The translations under genes and the position numbers were made by a program. A stretch of 64,000 nucleotides of DNA from positions 248,001-312,000 of the forward strand of contig NZ_SLZG01000002.1 in the NCBI RefSeq assembly GCF_004341625.1. Reading direction: 5' to 3'. Shown here in pieces: positions 17,792-27,035 of this stretch. Position 1 is the stretch's first letter, and each line of letters begins with the position of its first letter. The DNA is from Rhizobium sp. BK376. Lineage in GTDB: Bacteria > Pseudomonadota > Alphaproteobacteria > Rhizobiales > Rhizobiaceae. The notes under the pieces were generated by a model, which ran no database searches, was not told the DNA's origin, and saw nothing but the letters and a program-made list of their open reading frames with translations.

Positions 17792-18655
17792 TTATTTAGC
17801 GAATTTCTTTGCACCGGCCACGCAGGCGACGACCGCCAGCGTCACCGCAATCATTACGCCGCTGACGCTTTCGTGCAGCAGGGTCGCCGCCAGCACCAGG
17901 CTGAAGAAGGGCTGCAGCAATTGCAGCTGCCCGACCGCCGCGATGCCGCCGAGCGCAAGGCCGCGGTACCAGAAGATGAAGCCGATCAGCATGCTGAACA
18001 GCGACACATACCCTAATCCGATCCACGCTGGCCCGCTGATCTGGCTGAACGAGGCCGGCAGGAAGAGCAGCGCAATCGCGAGCATCACGGGTAGCGACAG
18101 CACCAGCGCCCAGGAGATGACCTGCCAGCCGCCGAGCTTCCTCGACAGCCGGGCGCCTTCCGCATAGCCGAGCCCACAGACGGTGATGGCCGCGAGCATC
18201 AGCAGATCGCCTACTGATGAGGCGGAACTTGCCTGCGAGAGCGCGAAACCGGCAACGAGCGCGCTGCCGAGGCAGGAGAACAGCCAGAAGACCGGCCGCG
18301 GTCGCTCGCCGCCGCGCAGCACGCCGAAGATCGCCGTCGAGAGCGGCAATAAGCCGATGAAGACCGTGGAATGGGCCGAGGTGATGTGCTGAAGAGCAAA
18401 AGCCGTCAGCAGCGGAAAGCCGATGACGACCCCCATCGCAACAACGACGAGCGAGATCAGGTCGGCCATGACAGGCCGCTTCTCGCGAAAGGCGACGAGC
18501 AGGATAAGCGCCAGCGCGCCGGCGATCGTGGCGCGCGCGACTGTCAGGAAAACGGGATCGAAACCCGTCACCGCCGCGCGCGTTGCCGGCAGCGATCCGC
18601 TGAAAATCAATATGCCGAGAAATCCGCTGATCCATCCACTCGCAGTCTTGTCCAT
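17792..18655 (-). CDS. EamA/DMT-family transporter
   Basis: The 287-residue product has about ten membrane segments in two EamA halves (DKTASGWISGFLGILIFSGSLPATRAAV at the start, PAWIGLGYVSLFSMLIGFIFWYRGLALGGIAAVGQLQLLQPFFSLVLA near the end). It is divergent from a MocR-type regulator 108 bp away, a common arrangement in which the MocR protein controls an exporter for an amino-acid-like metabolite. The substrate is unknown. Confidence 0.85.
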   Translation of the reverse strand: MDKTASGWISGFLGILIFSGSLPATRAAVTGFDPVFLTVARATIAGALALILLVAFREKRPVMADLISLVVVAMGVVIGFPLLTAFALQHITSAHSTVFIGLLPLSTAIFGVLRGGERPRPVFWLFSCLGSALVAGFALSQASSASSVGDLLMLAAITVCGLGYAEGARLSRKLGGWQVISWALVLSLPVMLAIALLFLPASFSQISGPAWIGLGYVSLFSMLIGFIFWYRGLALGGIAAVGQLQLLQPFFSLVLAATLLHESVSGVMIAVTLAVVACVAGAKKFAK

Positions 18656-18763
18656 GATTCACTCCTGACATTTTCTCTCTCCTCATCTGCCGATGCCTCT
18701 GGATCGGCAAGAGACAGACCTGTACAATTGCCGCAAACTGTTGTGGTATCGAGGGCAGTACGG

Positions 18764-20167
18764 ATGGCAGACGATCTGGCGGCGATTGATGTTGGCAATA
18801 CAAGGATAGATGCGGTCATGGCGGCGGTCCGCAGCCGGGTTGCGGCGCGCAGCCTCGTGCCGGGCTCCCGGCTTCCCTCCGTGCGCGCCTTCGCCAAGAC
18901 GATGCAGGTGTCTACTTCGACCGTCGTCGAGGCCTATGAGCGGCTTGTTGCGGAAGGGCTGATCCGTTCACGGCCGGGCTCTGGCTTTTACGTCTCGGCC
19001 CAACTGGCGCCGCTGTCGCTTTCCGAAATTGGCCCGAAACTCGACCGGGAGATCGATCCGCTCTGGGTTTCCCGTCAGTCGCTGGAGGCGGGCGAGGAGG
19101 TGCTGAAGCCCGGCTGTGGTTGGCTGCCTCCCTCCTGGATGCCCGAGGCGGGGATGCGCAAGGCGCTCAGGACGCTGGCGCGAGGGCCGGACAGCGTGCT
19201 GTCGGACTATGCCACGCCGCTCGGCCTGCCGGCCCTGCGCCAACTTCTGTCGCGGCGGATGGGCGAGCATGGCATCGGCGCATCGCCCGACCAGATCCTG
19301 CTGACTGAGTCGGGCACGCAGGCGATCGATCTTCTCTGCCGGTTGTTCCTGGAGCCGGGCGATACGGTTCTCGTGGACGATCCCTGTTACTTCAATTTTC
19401 ATGCGCTGCTTAGGGCGCACAGGGCCAAGGTCGTCGGCGTGCCCGTCACGCAATCGGGGCCTGACGTGCAGGCCTTTGCCGAGGCGCTCGAGGAGCATCG
19501 GCCGCGGCTCTACATCACCAATTCAGGCATTCATAATCCGACCGGCGCAACGCTCTCGCCGGTCACGGCGCATCGGATACTGAAGCTTGCCGACCAGGCC
19601 GGGCTGACCATTATCGAGGACGACATTTTTGCCGATTTCGAGCACGTGCCGGCGCCCCGGCTCGCTGCTTTCGACGGGCTCGATCGGGTGGTCCATATCG
19701 GCAGCTTCTCCAAGACACTTTCGGCCTCGGCCCGCTGCGGCTTTATCGCGGCGCGGCCGGAATGGATCGAGGCGCTGGCCGATCTCAAGATTGCGACCAG
19801 CTTCGCCGGCGGCAGATTGTCGGCGGAACTGGTGCTGGCGCTGCTGACCGATGGCAGTTATCGCCGGCATATGGAGGCTTTACGCGCCCGGCTGCACAAG
19901 GCGATGCAGGAGACGATCACCCGTCTCGGCTCGCTCGGCATCACGCCTTGGCTGAAGCCGCAGGCCGGCATCTTCCTCTGGTGCAGCCTACCGGATGGAT
20001 GCGATGCCGCTGACGTCGCGCGGTCCGCTCTTGCCGACAATATCGTGCTGGCACCCGGCAATGCCTTCAGCCTGTCGCTCACGGCCAACAGCTTCATGCG
20101 TTTCAACGTCGCGCAGTCTGGCGATGCGCGGATTTTTCGCGCGCTGGAGAAAGTGCTTCGACAATAA
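18764..20167 (+). CDS. MocR-type regulator (GntR domain fused to aminotransferase-like domain)
   Basis: The 467-residue protein starts with a GntR winged helix (LVPGSRLPSVRAFAKTMQVSTSTVVEAYERLVAEGLIRSRPGSGFYV) and continues as a fold-type I PLP domain. The lysine that binds PLP is in the motif IGSFSKTLSASARCGFIAARP; TESGTQAIDLLCR and NSGIHNPTGATLSP are also typical. MocR proteins usually sense an amine or amino acid with PLP. The divergent EamA exporter is the likely target. The ATG at 18764 has GAGGG upstream and gives the correct length; an open frame extends much further upstream but is not homologous. Confidence 0.88.
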   Translation: MADDLAAIDVGNTRIDAVMAAVRSRVAARSLVPGSRLPSVRAFAKTMQVSTSTVVEAYERLVAEGLIRSRPGSGFYVSAQLAPLSLSEIGPKLDREIDPLWVSRQSLEAGEEVLKPGCGWLPPSWMPEAGMRKALRTLARGPDSVLSDYATPLGLPALRQLLSRRMGEHGIGASPDQILLTESGTQAIDLLCRLFLEPGDTVLVDDPCYFNFHALLRAHRAKVVGVPVTQSGPDVQAFAEALEEHRPRLYITNSGIHNPTGATLSPVTAHRILKLADQAGLTIIEDDIFADFEHVPAPRLAAFDGLDRVVHIGSFSKTLSASARCGFIAARPEWIEALADLKIATSFAGGRLSAELVLALLTDGSYRRHMEALRARLHKAMQETITRLGSLGITPWLKPQAGIFLWCSLPDGCDAADVARSALADNIVLAPGNAFSLSLTANSFMRFNVAQSGDARIFRALEKVLRQ

Positions 20168-20322
20168 AGGTTCAGGCGAGGCGAGCCCGCGCAAAATTGT
20201 CCCAGCATGGCCGATTTGATTTGCAAGATCGGTCCATGGGTTTATCAAGCAAAGGGAAAATGATTGACGTACGTCGGCCGGAGGAGTGGTCGGCCAGCGC
20301 GTCTGTTTCGCGGAGGAGCGAC

Positions 20323-21309
20323 ATGCATATTGCCATCATCGGTGCTGCCGGAATGGTCGGCCGGAAACTGACGGCCAGACTGGTTGCCGACGGCGTTCTC
20401 AGTGGTGAGCCGATCGAGCGCCTGACCTTGCTCGATGTGGTCCAGCCGGCCGCTCCTGATGGCTTTGCCGGCAGAGTAGATGCCCGTGTCTCCGATCTGT
20501 CAGACGAGGGCGAAGCGGAGAAGATCGTCGCGGCGCGGCCGGATGTGATCTTTCATCTCGCGGCTATCGTCTCCGGAGAAGCGGAGGTCGACTTCGAGAA
20601 GGGATATCGCATCAATCTCGACGGCACTCGGTTGCTGTTCGAGGCGATCCGCCATGCGAATGGCGAGGATGGATACAAGCCGCGGCTGGTGTTCACCTCG
20701 TCCTGCGCCGTCGTCGGCGCACCCTTTCCCTATCCCGTCCCCGATGATTTCAATCTTACGCCGCTCACCAGCTATGGTACGCAGAAGGCGATCAGCGAAT
20801 TGCTGCTGGCGGACTATAGCCGTCGTGGTTTCTTCGACGGAATCGGCATTCGCCTGCCCACCATCTGCATCCGTCCGGGCAAGCCGAACCGCGCAGCATC
20901 GGGATTTTTTTCCGGCATTCTGCGCGAACCGCTGATTGGCATGGAAGCCGTTCTGCCGGTGCCGGAGAGCGTGCGCCACTGGCATGCTTCACCACGCTCA
21001 GCCGTCGGCTTTCTCATTCATGGCGCGACGATCGATCTGGCGCCGCTCGGCGTGCAGCGCAGTCTCAATATGCCCGGTATCAGCGCGACCGTCGGAGAGC
21101 AGATCGAGGCGCTGCGTCGGGTCGCCGGCGAAAGGGCCGTGAAACTGATCCGCCGCGAGCCGGATGAGCTGGTTCAGCGCATCGTTTCCGGCTGGGCGCA
21201 AGGGTTCGAGGCGAAGCGTTCGCGGGAACTGGGCTTTACGGCGGAGAGCTCCTTCGACGAGATTATTCGCGTCCATATCGACGACGAGCTTGGAGGGCAG
21301 TTGCCGTGA
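20323..21309 (+). CDS. denD: D-erythronate dehydrogenase-like NAD-dependent epimerase/dehydratase
   Basis: This 328-residue extended short-chain dehydrogenase has the Rossmann start IAIIGAAGMVGRKLTARL, the active-site Ser in VFTSSCAVVGAPFPYPVPDD and the YGTQKA Tyr/Lys pair. The overall pattern matches DenD, which oxidises D-erythronate to 2-dehydro-D-erythronate in four-carbon sugar-acid catabolism. The start has a CGGAGGAG site. It is first of a tight operon with a 3-hydroxyacid dehydrogenase and an IlvD-type dehydratase. The exact substrate remains inferred. Confidence 0.75.
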   Translation: MHIAIIGAAGMVGRKLTARLVADGVLSGEPIERLTLLDVVQPAAPDGFAGRVDARVSDLSDEGEAEKIVAARPDVIFHLAAIVSGEAEVDFEKGYRINLDGTRLLFEAIRHANGEDGYKPRLVFTSSCAVVGAPFPYPVPDDFNLTPLTSYGTQKAISELLLADYSRRGFFDGIGIRLPTICIRPGKPNRAASGFFSGILREPLIGMEAVLPVPESVRHWHASPRSAVGFLIHGATIDLAPLGVQRSLNMPGISATVGEQIEALRRVAGERAVKLIRREPDELVQRIVSGWAQGFEAKRSRELGFTAESSFDEIIRVHIDDELGGQLP

Positions 21310-22202
21310 ATGCTGTGAGACGCAGGATAGCCTTTCTCGGAATGGGCCTGATGGGCGCTCCGATGGCGCGTCGGCTGATCGGGGCCGGATTTACGGTCGC
21401 CGTCTGGAACCGCGACAAGACGAAGGCGGACGCGTTGTCGAGCGAGGGAGGTATCGTTGCCGATACGGCTGCGGAGGCAGCAGAGGGTGCCGTCGTCGTC
21501 ATTACCATGCTGACGAACGGCGAGGCGGTCGGAAAGGTGCTTTTCGACGGCGGGGTTGCCGATGTGATGAAGCCGGGTGCCGTCGTTATCGACATGAGTT
21601 CCATTCCGCCTTCGGTCGCTCGCGAGCATGCCGCGAAATTGGCGGAGCGCGGCATTCGCCATGTCGATGCGCCGGTTTCCGGTGGCGTGGTCGGCGCGGC
21701 AGCGGGAACGCTGGCGATCATGGCGGGCGGCGAGCCCGAGGTGATCGCTGAGCTTGCCGATGTCTTTTCGCCGATGGGACGCATGACGCATGTCGGCCCC
21801 AGCGGCTCCGGCCAGCTTGCCAAGCTTGGAAACCAGCAGATCGTCGCGGTGACCATCGGCGCCGTTGCCGAGGCCATGATGCTGATCGAGGCGGGTGGTG
21901 GTTCTGCCGAAGCGTTTCGAAACGCCATTCGCGGCGGCTTTGCCGAAAGCCGGATTCTCGAACTGCACGGCCAGCGCATGGTGTCGCGCGACTTCGAGCC
22001 CGGCGGCTCCTCGCATAACCAGCTCAAGGATCTGAATACCGTCCTGGCAACCGCGAAGGATCTGGCGCTGGCTCTGCCACTGACGGAAGCCGTGCAGGCC
22101 GAGTTTGCCGCCTTTGTTGCCGATGGCGGTGGCGAAAAGGATCACAGCGGCCTGCTGCTGCATCTGGAAAAGCTGAATGCCCGTCCGAAAAGGGATGCCT
22201 GA
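21306..22202 (+). CDS. 3-hydroxyisobutyrate dehydrogenase-family protein (LtnD/GarR-like)
   Basis: The 298-residue protein begins with GTG overlapping the preceding TGA by three bases, a sign of coupled translation. It has the beta-hydroxyacid dehydrogenase motifs IAFLGMGLMGAPMARRLIGAG, HVDAPVSGGVVGAAAGTLAIMAGG and the catalytic-lysine segment SGSGQLAKLGNQ. Family members oxidise 3-hydroxyisobutyrate, tartronate semialdehyde or L-threonate. Its place between DenD-like and dehydratase genes points to an L-threonate or related sugar-acid step. Confidence 0.75.
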   Translation: MNAVRRRIAFLGMGLMGAPMARRLIGAGFTVAVWNRDKTKADALSSEGGIVADTAAEAAEGAVVVITMLTNGEAVGKVLFDGGVADVMKPGAVVIDMSSIPPSVAREHAAKLAERGIRHVDAPVSGGVVGAAAGTLAIMAGGEPEVIAELADVFSPMGRMTHVGPSGSGQLAKLGNQQIVAVTIGAVAEAMMLIEAGGGSAEAFRNAIRGGFAESRILELHGQRMVSRDFEPGGSSHNQLKDLNTVLATAKDLALALPLTEAVQAEFAAFVADGGGEKDHSGLLLHLEKLNARPKRDA

Positions 22203-22203
22203 C

Positions 22204-23988
22204 ATGACCGACAAAAACATGCCGAAGCGCCGCCTGCGTTCGCAGGATTGGTTCGACAATCCGGATCATATCGACATGACGGCGCTCTATCTGGAGCGCT
22301 TCATGAACTATGGCATCACGCCGGAGGAATTGCGGTCCGGCAAGCCGATCATCGGCATTGCCCAGAGCGGCAGCGATCTTACCCCGTGCAATCGACACCA
22401 CATCGAGCTTGCCAAGCGCGTGCGTGACGGCATTCGCGATGCCGGCGGCATACCGATCGAGTTTCCGACGCATCCGATCTTCGAGAACTGCAAGCGTCCG
22501 ACGGCAGCGCTCGACCGCAATCTTGCCTATCTCAGCCTCGTCGAAGTGCTCTACGGCTATCCGCTTGACGGCGTCGTGCTGACGACGGGATGTGACAAGA
22601 CCACGCCCTCGGCACTGATGGCGGCGTCTACGGTCGACATTCCGGCGATCGTGCTGTCCGGCGGTCCGATGCTCGACGGCTGGCACGACGGCGAGCTGGC
22701 AGGCTCCGGCATGGCGATCTGGCGGTCGCGGCGCAGGCTGGCTGCAGGCGAGATCGACGAGGAGGAGTTTCTGGAGACGGCATTGGATTCGGCGCCGTCG
22801 GTCGGGCATTGCAATACGATGGGGACCGCTTCGACGATGAATGCCCTTGCCGAAGCACTCGGCATGTCGTTGACGGGATGCGCCGCCATTCCCGGACCTT
22901 ACCGCGAGCGTGGCCAGATGGCCTATCGCACCGGCCGGCGGGCGGTGGAACTGGTTCTCGAAAACATCAAGCCATCCGATATTCTGACGCGTGAGGCTTT
23001 CCTCAATGCGATCCGCGTCAATTCCGCGATCGGCGGTTCGACCAATGCGCAGCCGCATCTGGCCGCCATGGCGAAGCATGCCGGCGTCGAACTCCATCCC
23101 GATGATTGGCAGGTGCATGGTTTCGACATTCCGCTGCTTGCCAATGTGCAGCCGGCCGGCGCCTATCTCGGCGAGCGGTTTCACAGGGCAGGCGGGGTGC
23201 CAGCGATCATGTGGGAATTGCTGCAGGCCGGAAAGATCGACGGGAGCTGTTCCACGGTGACAGGCAAGACGATGGCCGAGAACCTGAAAGGACGTGAGGC
23301 GAAGGACCGCGAGGTCATCCGTCCGTTCGCCGAGCCACTCAAGGAGCGCGCCGGTTTCCTTGTCCTGAAGGGCAATCTGTTCGATTTCGCGATCATGAAG
23401 ATGAGCGTCGTGTCGGAGGATTTCCGTCGCCGCTACCTGCAGGAGCCGGGCAGGGAAGGTGTGTTCGAGGGCAAGGCCGTCGTCTTCGACGGCTCGGAGG
23501 ATTATCACAAGCGCATCAACGATACCGAACTCGGCATCGACGAAAATACGATCCTCGTCATTCGCGGCGCTGGGCCACTTGGTTGGCCGGGCTCCGCCGA
23601 GGTGGTGAACATGCAGCCGCCGGACGCGCTGTTGAAGCGCGGCATCAAGAGCCTGCCCACCATCGGCGACGGCCGCCAGTCGGGGACGGCAGACAGCCCC
23701 TCGATCCTCAATGCGTCACCTGAAAGTGCAGCGGGCGGCGGCCTGGCATGGCTGCGATCCGGTGACATCATTCGCATCGATTTCAATAAGGGCCTTTGCG
23801 ACATGCTGGTGGAGGACGCGGAAATCGAACGTCGCAAGGGTGATGGCATTCCGCCTGTTCCTGCAGATGCTACGCCGTGGCAGCGCATCTATCGCGGCTC
23901 GGTCACGCAACTGTCGGACGGTGCGGTTCTCGAAGGTGCGGCCGATTTCCGAAAAATCGCGGAACATCCGCCGCGGCATAATCATTAA
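22204..23988 (+). CDS. IlvD/Edd-family sugar-acid dehydratase (arabinonate/xylonate type)
   Basis: The 594-residue protein shows three cysteines, Cys62 (LTPCNRHH), Cys130 (TTGCDKTTPS) and Cys203 (GHCNTMGTAST), that bind the Fe-S cluster in this family. Their spacing agrees with rhizobial L-arabinonate dehydratase. The motif PTIGDGRQSGTADSPS near residue 485 is typical of the sugar-acid branch rather than of branched-chain IlvD. It should dehydrate an aldonic acid to a 2-keto-3-deoxy acid. It starts one base after the preceding stop, with an AAAAGGG site, so the three genes are one operon. Confidence 0.8.
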   Translation: MTDKNMPKRRLRSQDWFDNPDHIDMTALYLERFMNYGITPEELRSGKPIIGIAQSGSDLTPCNRHHIELAKRVRDGIRDAGGIPIEFPTHPIFENCKRPTAALDRNLAYLSLVEVLYGYPLDGVVLTTGCDKTTPSALMAASTVDIPAIVLSGGPMLDGWHDGELAGSGMAIWRSRRRLAAGEIDEEEFLETALDSAPSVGHCNTMGTASTMNALAEALGMSLTGCAAIPGPYRERGQMAYRTGRRAVELVLENIKPSDILTREAFLNAIRVNSAIGGSTNAQPHLAAMAKHAGVELHPDDWQVHGFDIPLLANVQPAGAYLGERFHRAGGVPAIMWELLQAGKIDGSCSTVTGKTMAENLKGREAKDREVIRPFAEPLKERAGFLVLKGNLFDFAIMKMSVVSEDFRRRYLQEPGREGVFEGKAVVFDGSEDYHKRINDTELGIDENTILVIRGAGPLGWPGSAEVVNMQPPDALLKRGIKSLPTIGDGRQSGTADSPSILNASPESAAGGGLAWLRSGDIIRIDFNKGLCDMLVEDAEIERRKGDGIPPVPADATPWQRIYRGSVTQLSDGAVLEGAADFRKIAEHPPRHNH

Positions 23989-24135
23989 CCAGGAAACAGC
24001 CCTATCAAAAGTTGCGAACGAAAAGCCATAAAATCACGAGGGTAGTCATTAAGCATCGCTAAAGGATGAGATGATAGGATCGCACAGAAATCATGCAATC
24101 TTTCCATGTGCTTCCGGGGAGGAGCAGCAAGCTCG

Positions 24136-25935
24136 GTGCCAAAGACCAGAAAACGCCGATCCGAACAGGAATTCCAGGATCTCTTGAGGAGATTGGAATT
24201 GGCTGTGGAGGCGTCCCAAATCGGGGTGTGGGAGCACAGCATCGGTGACGACAAGATCCTCTGGGACGACCAGATGCACCGGCTTTATGCCACGGGGCGC
24301 AAGGATCGGATGGTGAGCGCGGAAACATGGACGATGAGCATCCATCCCGACGACCGCGCGCAGGCCGAAGCGGAATTCGACGAAGCCATTGGGGCTAGGA
24401 GCCTCTACAACTCGCAGTTCCGCATCGTGTGGCCGAATGGCGAAATTCGCCATATGCGGTCGCGCGCCCATTTCTACGAAGGGCCTGGCGGCATTCCGTC
24501 CTTTATCGGCGCCGAATGGGACATTACAGCGGATGTCCTGCTCAACCGGGAGCTTGCCGAGCAGAAGAGCGTGGCAGAGGCTCGCGCCGTAGCACTCGAA
24601 GAGAGCAATGCTCGCATAGAATATGCCGCGGATCACGACTATCTGACGGGCCTCCCGAACCGTCGCTATTTCGACCGACGGCTGGCGGAATTGGGGGATG
24701 AAGACGGCGCTAATACAGCCGCCATTCTCCACATCGACCTCGATCGCTTCAAACAGATCAACGACAAGTCCGGTCATGCGGCGGGCGATGCCATGCTGCG
24801 GAACACGGCGGCGCGCATATCCGATGCAATATCGGAAGCCGACATGGTTGCCCGCATTGGAGGCGACGAGTTCGTGGTGTTGCTCGTCGATTTCGGCGGT
24901 GTCGAGGCGCTGAGAACGATCGCCGGCGACATTCTCGAACGTCTGAGCGCCGATATCCATTTCGGTCCGGAGACGCTTCAGAGCGGTGCTTCCATCGGTG
25001 TGGCCTGGGGCAGGGCGGCAGACGCCGGCAATCTATTGGCGGAATCCGATCTTGCGCTTTATCAGGCAAAGAAACTTGGCCGCAATCGCGTGGAGTTCTT
25101 CACGCTGAAACTGCAATCCGATCTGCAGGGCGAGCGGCAGCTTGCCGAGGAATTGAAGCTGGCGCTCTCGCGGCAGGAGATCGTGCCCTATTATCAGATC
25201 CAGGTCGATGCGCGCACGCGACAGATATTCGGGCTCGAGGCGCTCGCGCGCTGGCATCATCCTGAGCGGGGACTATTGCTGCCCGGCGTGTTCATGAAGA
25301 TCGCCGACGAGTACGGGCTGACCGCGGATGTGGATGCTGCAATCCTCAACCAGGCTCTGCGGGACCGGCGCGAATGGGAGCGGCATGGCATCGTTCCGCC
25401 TCGCATTGCGGTCAATATTTCAGGCAGCCGTCTCAACGATCCGCAATTGATCGAGGGGTTGGCGCGCCTCAACATCCCGCCGCATGCCATCGTCTTCGAA
25501 CTGGTCGAGACCATCTTCCTCGACGATACCGACGAAAGCCTGCTGCTCGACATAGACCGGATCAAGAAGATGGGCATCGATATCGAGATCGACGATTTCG
25601 GTTCCGGCCACGCCTCGCTGATCGGTCTGGTCAAGCTGAAGCCGAAGCGGTTGAAGATTGACCGACAATTGGTCACCGCGATCACCGTCTCCGACGAGCA
25701 GCGGCGGCTCGTCGCCTCCATCGTCGAAATCGCCAGGGCGCTCAATGTCGAGGTCATAGCGGAGGGGGTGGAGACCGAGGAACATGCGCGGCTGCTGGCC
25801 CGCATCGGGTGTGATGGTCTCCAGGGTTACGCGCTCGGCTATCCGAGTTCGGCCGCGCAGACGAAAGCCCTTTTGTCCTCCGATCGGAGGCCCGTCGTCA
25901 GGGAATCTGCAGAACTGCAATCAGCCCATAACTGA
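24136..25935 (+). CDS. PAS-GGDEF-EAL cyclic-di-GMP protein
   Basis: The 599-residue protein has a PAS/PAC domain (about residues 18-140, AVEASQIGVWEHSIGDD and IRHMRSRAHFYEGPGG), a GGDEF domain with an intact RIGGDEF motif near residue 242, and an EAL domain (GLEALARWHHP at about 368, IDIEIDDFGSGHASL, LKIDRQLV, VIAEGVET). Both cyclase and phosphodiesterase residues look intact, so it could make or break c-di-GMP depending on signal. The GTG at 24136 is chosen because GGAGGAG lies upstream; an ATG ten codons earlier has no site. No membrane segment is visible. Its 3' end overlaps the convergent YeiH gene by 38 bp. Confidence 0.88.
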   Translation: MPKTRKRRSEQEFQDLLRRLELAVEASQIGVWEHSIGDDKILWDDQMHRLYATGRKDRMVSAETWTMSIHPDDRAQAEAEFDEAIGARSLYNSQFRIVWPNGEIRHMRSRAHFYEGPGGIPSFIGAEWDITADVLLNRELAEQKSVAEARAVALEESNARIEYAADHDYLTGLPNRRYFDRRLAELGDEDGANTAAILHIDLDRFKQINDKSGHAAGDAMLRNTAARISDAISEADMVARIGGDEFVVLLVDFGGVEALRTIAGDILERLSADIHFGPETLQSGASIGVAWGRAADAGNLLAESDLALYQAKKLGRNRVEFFTLKLQSDLQGERQLAEELKLALSRQEIVPYYQIQVDARTRQIFGLEALARWHHPERGLLLPGVFMKIADEYGLTADVDAAILNQALRDRREWERHGIVPPRIAVNISGSRLNDPQLIEGLARLNIPPHAIVFELVETIFLDDTDESLLLDIDRIKKMGIDIEIDDFGSGHASLIGLVKLKPKRLKIDRQLVTAITVSDEQRRLVASIVEIARALNVEVIAEGVETEEHARLLARIGCDGLQGYALGYPSSAAQTKALLSSDRRPVVRESAELQSAHN

Positions 25936-26920
25936 TCGTTCCAAGGACGATAAGCGACAGCGTTGCTGCGCATATCACCCGGCCACCGGCATGGGCGACG
26001 GAACGAATGTTGACCGAGAGCCCGAGCGCGGCCATCGCAATCACCGTCAGGACCGTGGAGACGGCTGCCATCGGCGCGATCACCTGTTCCGGGATGAGGC
26101 CGAAGGAACGCAGGGCCATCGTTGCAAGGAAGCCGACGATGAACCATGGAACCAGCGAATGATGATACCCTGTTCGGGCGTCCTCACCCCCGGTTTCGGC
26201 CTTTACCAGAATGCCGAGCAGGAAGATGACCGGGCCAAGCATCAGGACGCGCACCAGCTTGACCAGCGTGCCTGTTTGAACAGCGAGGACGCCGACCGGT
26301 GCGGTTGCGGCAAGGACCTGGGGTACGGCATAGACAGAGAGACCGGCCAGCACGCCATATTGCGGAATACTCATGCCGGCGTCGAAGTAGAAGGTGGGAA
26401 GCAGGAATACGGCCGCGACGCCGAGGACCGCCGTGAAGGCCAGCGCCGCTGCGATCTCTTCCGAGCCGGCTTCGATGACGGGAGCAACCGCGACGATTGC
26501 CGAATTGCCGCAGATGGAATTGCCGCAGGCGATCAGCGTTGCAAGCTTCGGCGGCAGGCCGAGCAGGCGCCCGATCGTATAGCTGGCACCGATCGACAGG
26601 ACGACGACAACGGCAATGCCCGCGATCAGGGCAACGCCGGCGCCGCGGATGGCGGCGAGGCTGATGGAGGCGCCGAGCAGCACGATCGCTATTTCAAGCA
26701 GGATCTTGGCGCTGAAATTGATCCCGGGACGGAAAGAGTCCGGCAGGGGGCGGATGGTGCAGACCGCAATTCCGAGCGCTATCGCAAGAACCAGGCTTTC
26801 GATCCATTTGCCGCCGAAGAGGTTCATTTCCGCTCGCTCGCCTAGATAGGCTGCCAGGGCAACGGCACTGCACAGAACCAGTCCGGGAACGATGTGGGAG
26901 GTGCGCTTGAGGAGGGGCAT
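25898..26920 (-). CDS. YeiH/UPF0324-family putative sulfate exporter
   Basis: The 340-residue protein has about ten membrane segments with the family motif ACGNSICGNSAIVAVAPVI in the middle and IALGIAVCTIRPLPDSFRPGINFSAKILLEIAIVLLGASIS earlier. The start has GAGGAGGGG. The gene is divergent from a LysR protein, as in the E. coli yeiE-yeiH pair, where the LysR protein is the regulator. The true substrate of this family is not settled. Confidence 0.85.
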   Translation of the reverse strand: MPLLKRTSHIVPGLVLCSAVALAAYLGERAEMNLFGGKWIESLVLAIALGIAVCTIRPLPDSFRPGINFSAKILLEIAIVLLGASISLAAIRGAGVALIAGIAVVVVLSIGASYTIGRLLGLPPKLATLIACGNSICGNSAIVAVAPVIEAGSEEIAAALAFTAVLGVAAVFLLPTFYFDAGMSIPQYGVLAGLSVYAVPQVLAATAPVGVLAVQTGTLVKLVRVLMLGPVIFLLGILVKAETGGEDARTGYHHSLVPWFIVGFLATMALRSFGLIPEQVIAPMAAVSTVLTVIAMAALGLSVNIRSVAHAGGRVICAATLSLIVLGTISYGLIAVLQIP

Positions 26921-27035
26921 TCTGAACCGCCATTCGGAGTGTTATTTCTCAATGGCAGGAATGTCTCATCTGCGAACATCGACATCCATCGAATATTATC
27001 CTACGTTTCGTTCGCTAAAATAGAATGATTTGCCC

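Noticed and set aside
22024..23508. A 494-codon open frame antisense to the sugar-acid dehydratase
   Set aside because: The dehydratase reading frame keeps three cluster cysteines and family motifs; the antisense frame has none.
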